DNA from: Candidatus Acidiferrales bacterium
GTDB taxonomy: Bacteria; Acidobacteriota; Terriglobia; Acidiferrales; UBA7541
DNA length: 5,401 nt
Assembly (NCBI GenBank): GCA_030044295.1
Contig: JASHWB010000463.1
Coordinates: forward strand, 1 to 5,401
Reading direction: 5' to 3'
Position numbers and translations under genes: made by a program. Each line of letters starts with the position of its first letter. Within the stretch, counting starts at the first letter, position 1. Under the pieces are notes generated by a model. It saw nothing but the letters and a program-made list of their open reading frames with translations. It was not told the DNA's origin and ran no database searches. Below, in pieces: positions 4,521 to 5,401 of this stretch.

Positions 4521-5401
4521 ATGAGGTTTTCCGCAGCTTTCTTGATCGTGTTTGCCGCTTGCGCGATACAGCCAGGAATATACGGGCAGTCATTCCATGA
4601 CACTTGCGATACGCATAGCTGGCCGGCAATTAGTCAGGAACTCGCAGGCAAGGCCTCCACGCTTTGCGAGGGGGTGGCCGATCTGGCGGTCGGGAAGCCG
4701 AAAAGCGGTGTCAGAATCCTTCTGCAGGTCATCAAGCGCGCTCCTCGCAGCGATGCGGCATACGAGGCTCACGAAGCTCTACTGTCCTTGTACGGAAGAG
4801 CAGGCCAATTTCGTGAAGCGGCGCACGAGGTCAGAGCCCTTTTGGCCATCCATCCGAATGAACGCGACGCTCTCGACACAGAACCATTGTTTGAGGCCCT
4901 CAGCCGCTTCCCCGACATGACTGTTTCGAATCGGACTCCTGTCTCGTTTCCCCCGTCAGCGACCCGCAGTTCTCTCGCAATTCCGTTCACAACAAACGGC
5001 CAGGGGGGCGCGTTCTATCTGGATACCGGCAGCAATTTCTCGATCATCAGCGACGCTGAAGCACGCGCGCTGGGCCTAAGCGTTGTGTCCGTATCTTCGG
5101 AAGTGGCTGGAATCACGGGACGTACCGTCCCGATCCGCTTAACGGAAATGAAGGAACTGCGCATAGGCTCGATCCGGCTGAGAAATGTGCCATTCCTTGT
5201 GATGCCCGCCGCAAAGCCGCCGTTCAATGAAATGCCGGTAAGGACGCAGGGACTTTTCGGTATTCAAGTTGCGATTGCCGTTCAAACAGTCCGGCTGCAC
5301 AGCGACGGACAGCTCGATTTAGCATTCGCCAACAAACCGCCCGCTGATGCACCCCGCTTGACGTTCGCTGTGTTTTTCCCCGTGCTTCACGTCACCTTCC
5401 A
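4521..5401 (+). CDS. Secreted TPR-like plus retropepsin-like aspartic protease, 3' truncated by window edge
   Basis: The frame is open for 293 codons from the ATG at 4521 to the window edge with no stop. Residues 1-22 form a signal peptide with likely cleavage around Y21-G22-Q23; F-A-A-C14 is a poor lipobox, so lipidation is possible but not favoured. About 52-125 is alpha-helical with TPR-like pairs (a G-K-P-x-S-G-x-R-I-L segment, then A-x-E-A-L-L-S-L-Y-G-R-A-G-Q-F-R-E-A-A and a trailing H-P-N). From about 150 a beta-rich domain carries F-Y-L-D168-T-G-S171 followed by I-I-S, the catalytic Asp-Thr-Gly of clan AA retropepsin-type proteases. G244-L-F-G247 fits the later hydrophobic-hydrophobic-Gly motif. 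Single-domain retropepsins act as dimers, so one DTGS per chain is normal. Substrate and processing role are unknown. GAGGT at 4505-4509 lies 11 bases before the ATG, a slightly long spacing. How much of the C-terminus is missing cannot be seen. Confidence 0.85.
   Translation, partial: MRFSAAFLIVFAACAIQPGIYGQSFHDTCDTHSWPAISQELAGKASTLCEGVADLAVGKPKSGVRILLQVIKRAPRSDAAYEAHEALLSLYGRAGQFREAAHEVRALLAIHPNERDALDTEPLFEALSRFPDMTVSNRTPVSFPPSATRSSLAIPFTTNGQGGAFYLDTGSNFSIISDAEARALGLSVVSVSSEVAGITGRTVPIRLTEMKELRIGSIRLRNVPFLVMPAAKPPFNEMPVRTQGLFGIQVAIAVQTVRLHSDGQLDLAFANKPPADAPRLTFAVFFPVLHVTF

Noticed and set aside
4552..4920. Plus-strand open frame of 122 codons within the protease gene
   Set aside because: It is in a different frame from the signal peptide, TPR and DTGS protein, which is open for the full distance to the window edge. 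The 122-codon frame has no motif.
1..5401. CRISPR arrays, tRNA or rRNA genes, insertion sequences
   Set aside because: No regularly spaced direct repeats, cloverleaf-like sequences, conserved rRNA blocks or transposase motifs are visible on either strand.

Overview
This 5.4-kb window is a GC-rich stretch of bacterial chromosome. It carries six genes that are complete or partial, plus one decayed gene fragment. The organism is probably Gram-negative: there is a likely lipoprotein, an exported TlpA/ResA-type thioredoxin and a W-x-P-G-x-W repeat envelope protein. The overall gene style (Ser/Pro/Ala linkers, glycine-zipper lipoproteins, secreted retropepsin-like proteases) recalls soil Acidobacteriota. 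That is an inference from protein style; no rRNA or other marker gene is present to settle it.

Layout, left to right. (1) 1-554, + strand: the C-terminal two thirds of thioredoxin reductase (trxB), cut by the window edge. (2) 555-731: an intergenic gap with a perfect 8-bp hairpin just after trxB and a very good sigma70-type promoter. (3) 732-1439, +: a probable lipoprotein with a Ser/Pro/Ala linker, a beta-rich middle domain and a glycine zipper. (4) 1531-2088, -: an exported thioredoxin-fold protein with a WCxxC active site, convergent with gene 3. (5) 2089-2281: a divergent spacer with an unusual pyrimidine-rich, iterated stretch. (6) recX (about 2282-2842, +) overlaps by 14 bp a small coiled-coil/membrane protein gene (2829-3176), so the two form a translationally coupled pair. 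(7) 3298-4239, +: an exported or membrane-anchored protein with four [W/F]-x-P-G-x-W repeats. (8) 4240-4520: no intact gene, but a strong 10-bp hairpin, a degenerate second copy of the tail of the small membrane protein gene, a compound inverted repeat and a weak promoter candidate. (9) 4521 to the window end, +: a secreted protein with a TPR-like helical region followed by a retropepsin-like aspartic protease domain (DTGS motif), with no stop before the edge.

Working together: there is no single pathway. TrxB acts in the cytoplasm and the TlpA-like protein acts outside the inner membrane, so their closeness is suggestive at most. recX and the small membrane protein gene are the only clear operon. 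The rest is mostly cell-envelope functions. The points most worth a second look are the broken duplicate at 4324-4386 next to a strong hairpin, the DTGS protease at the right edge, the small membrane gene coupled to recX, and the uncertain recX start.
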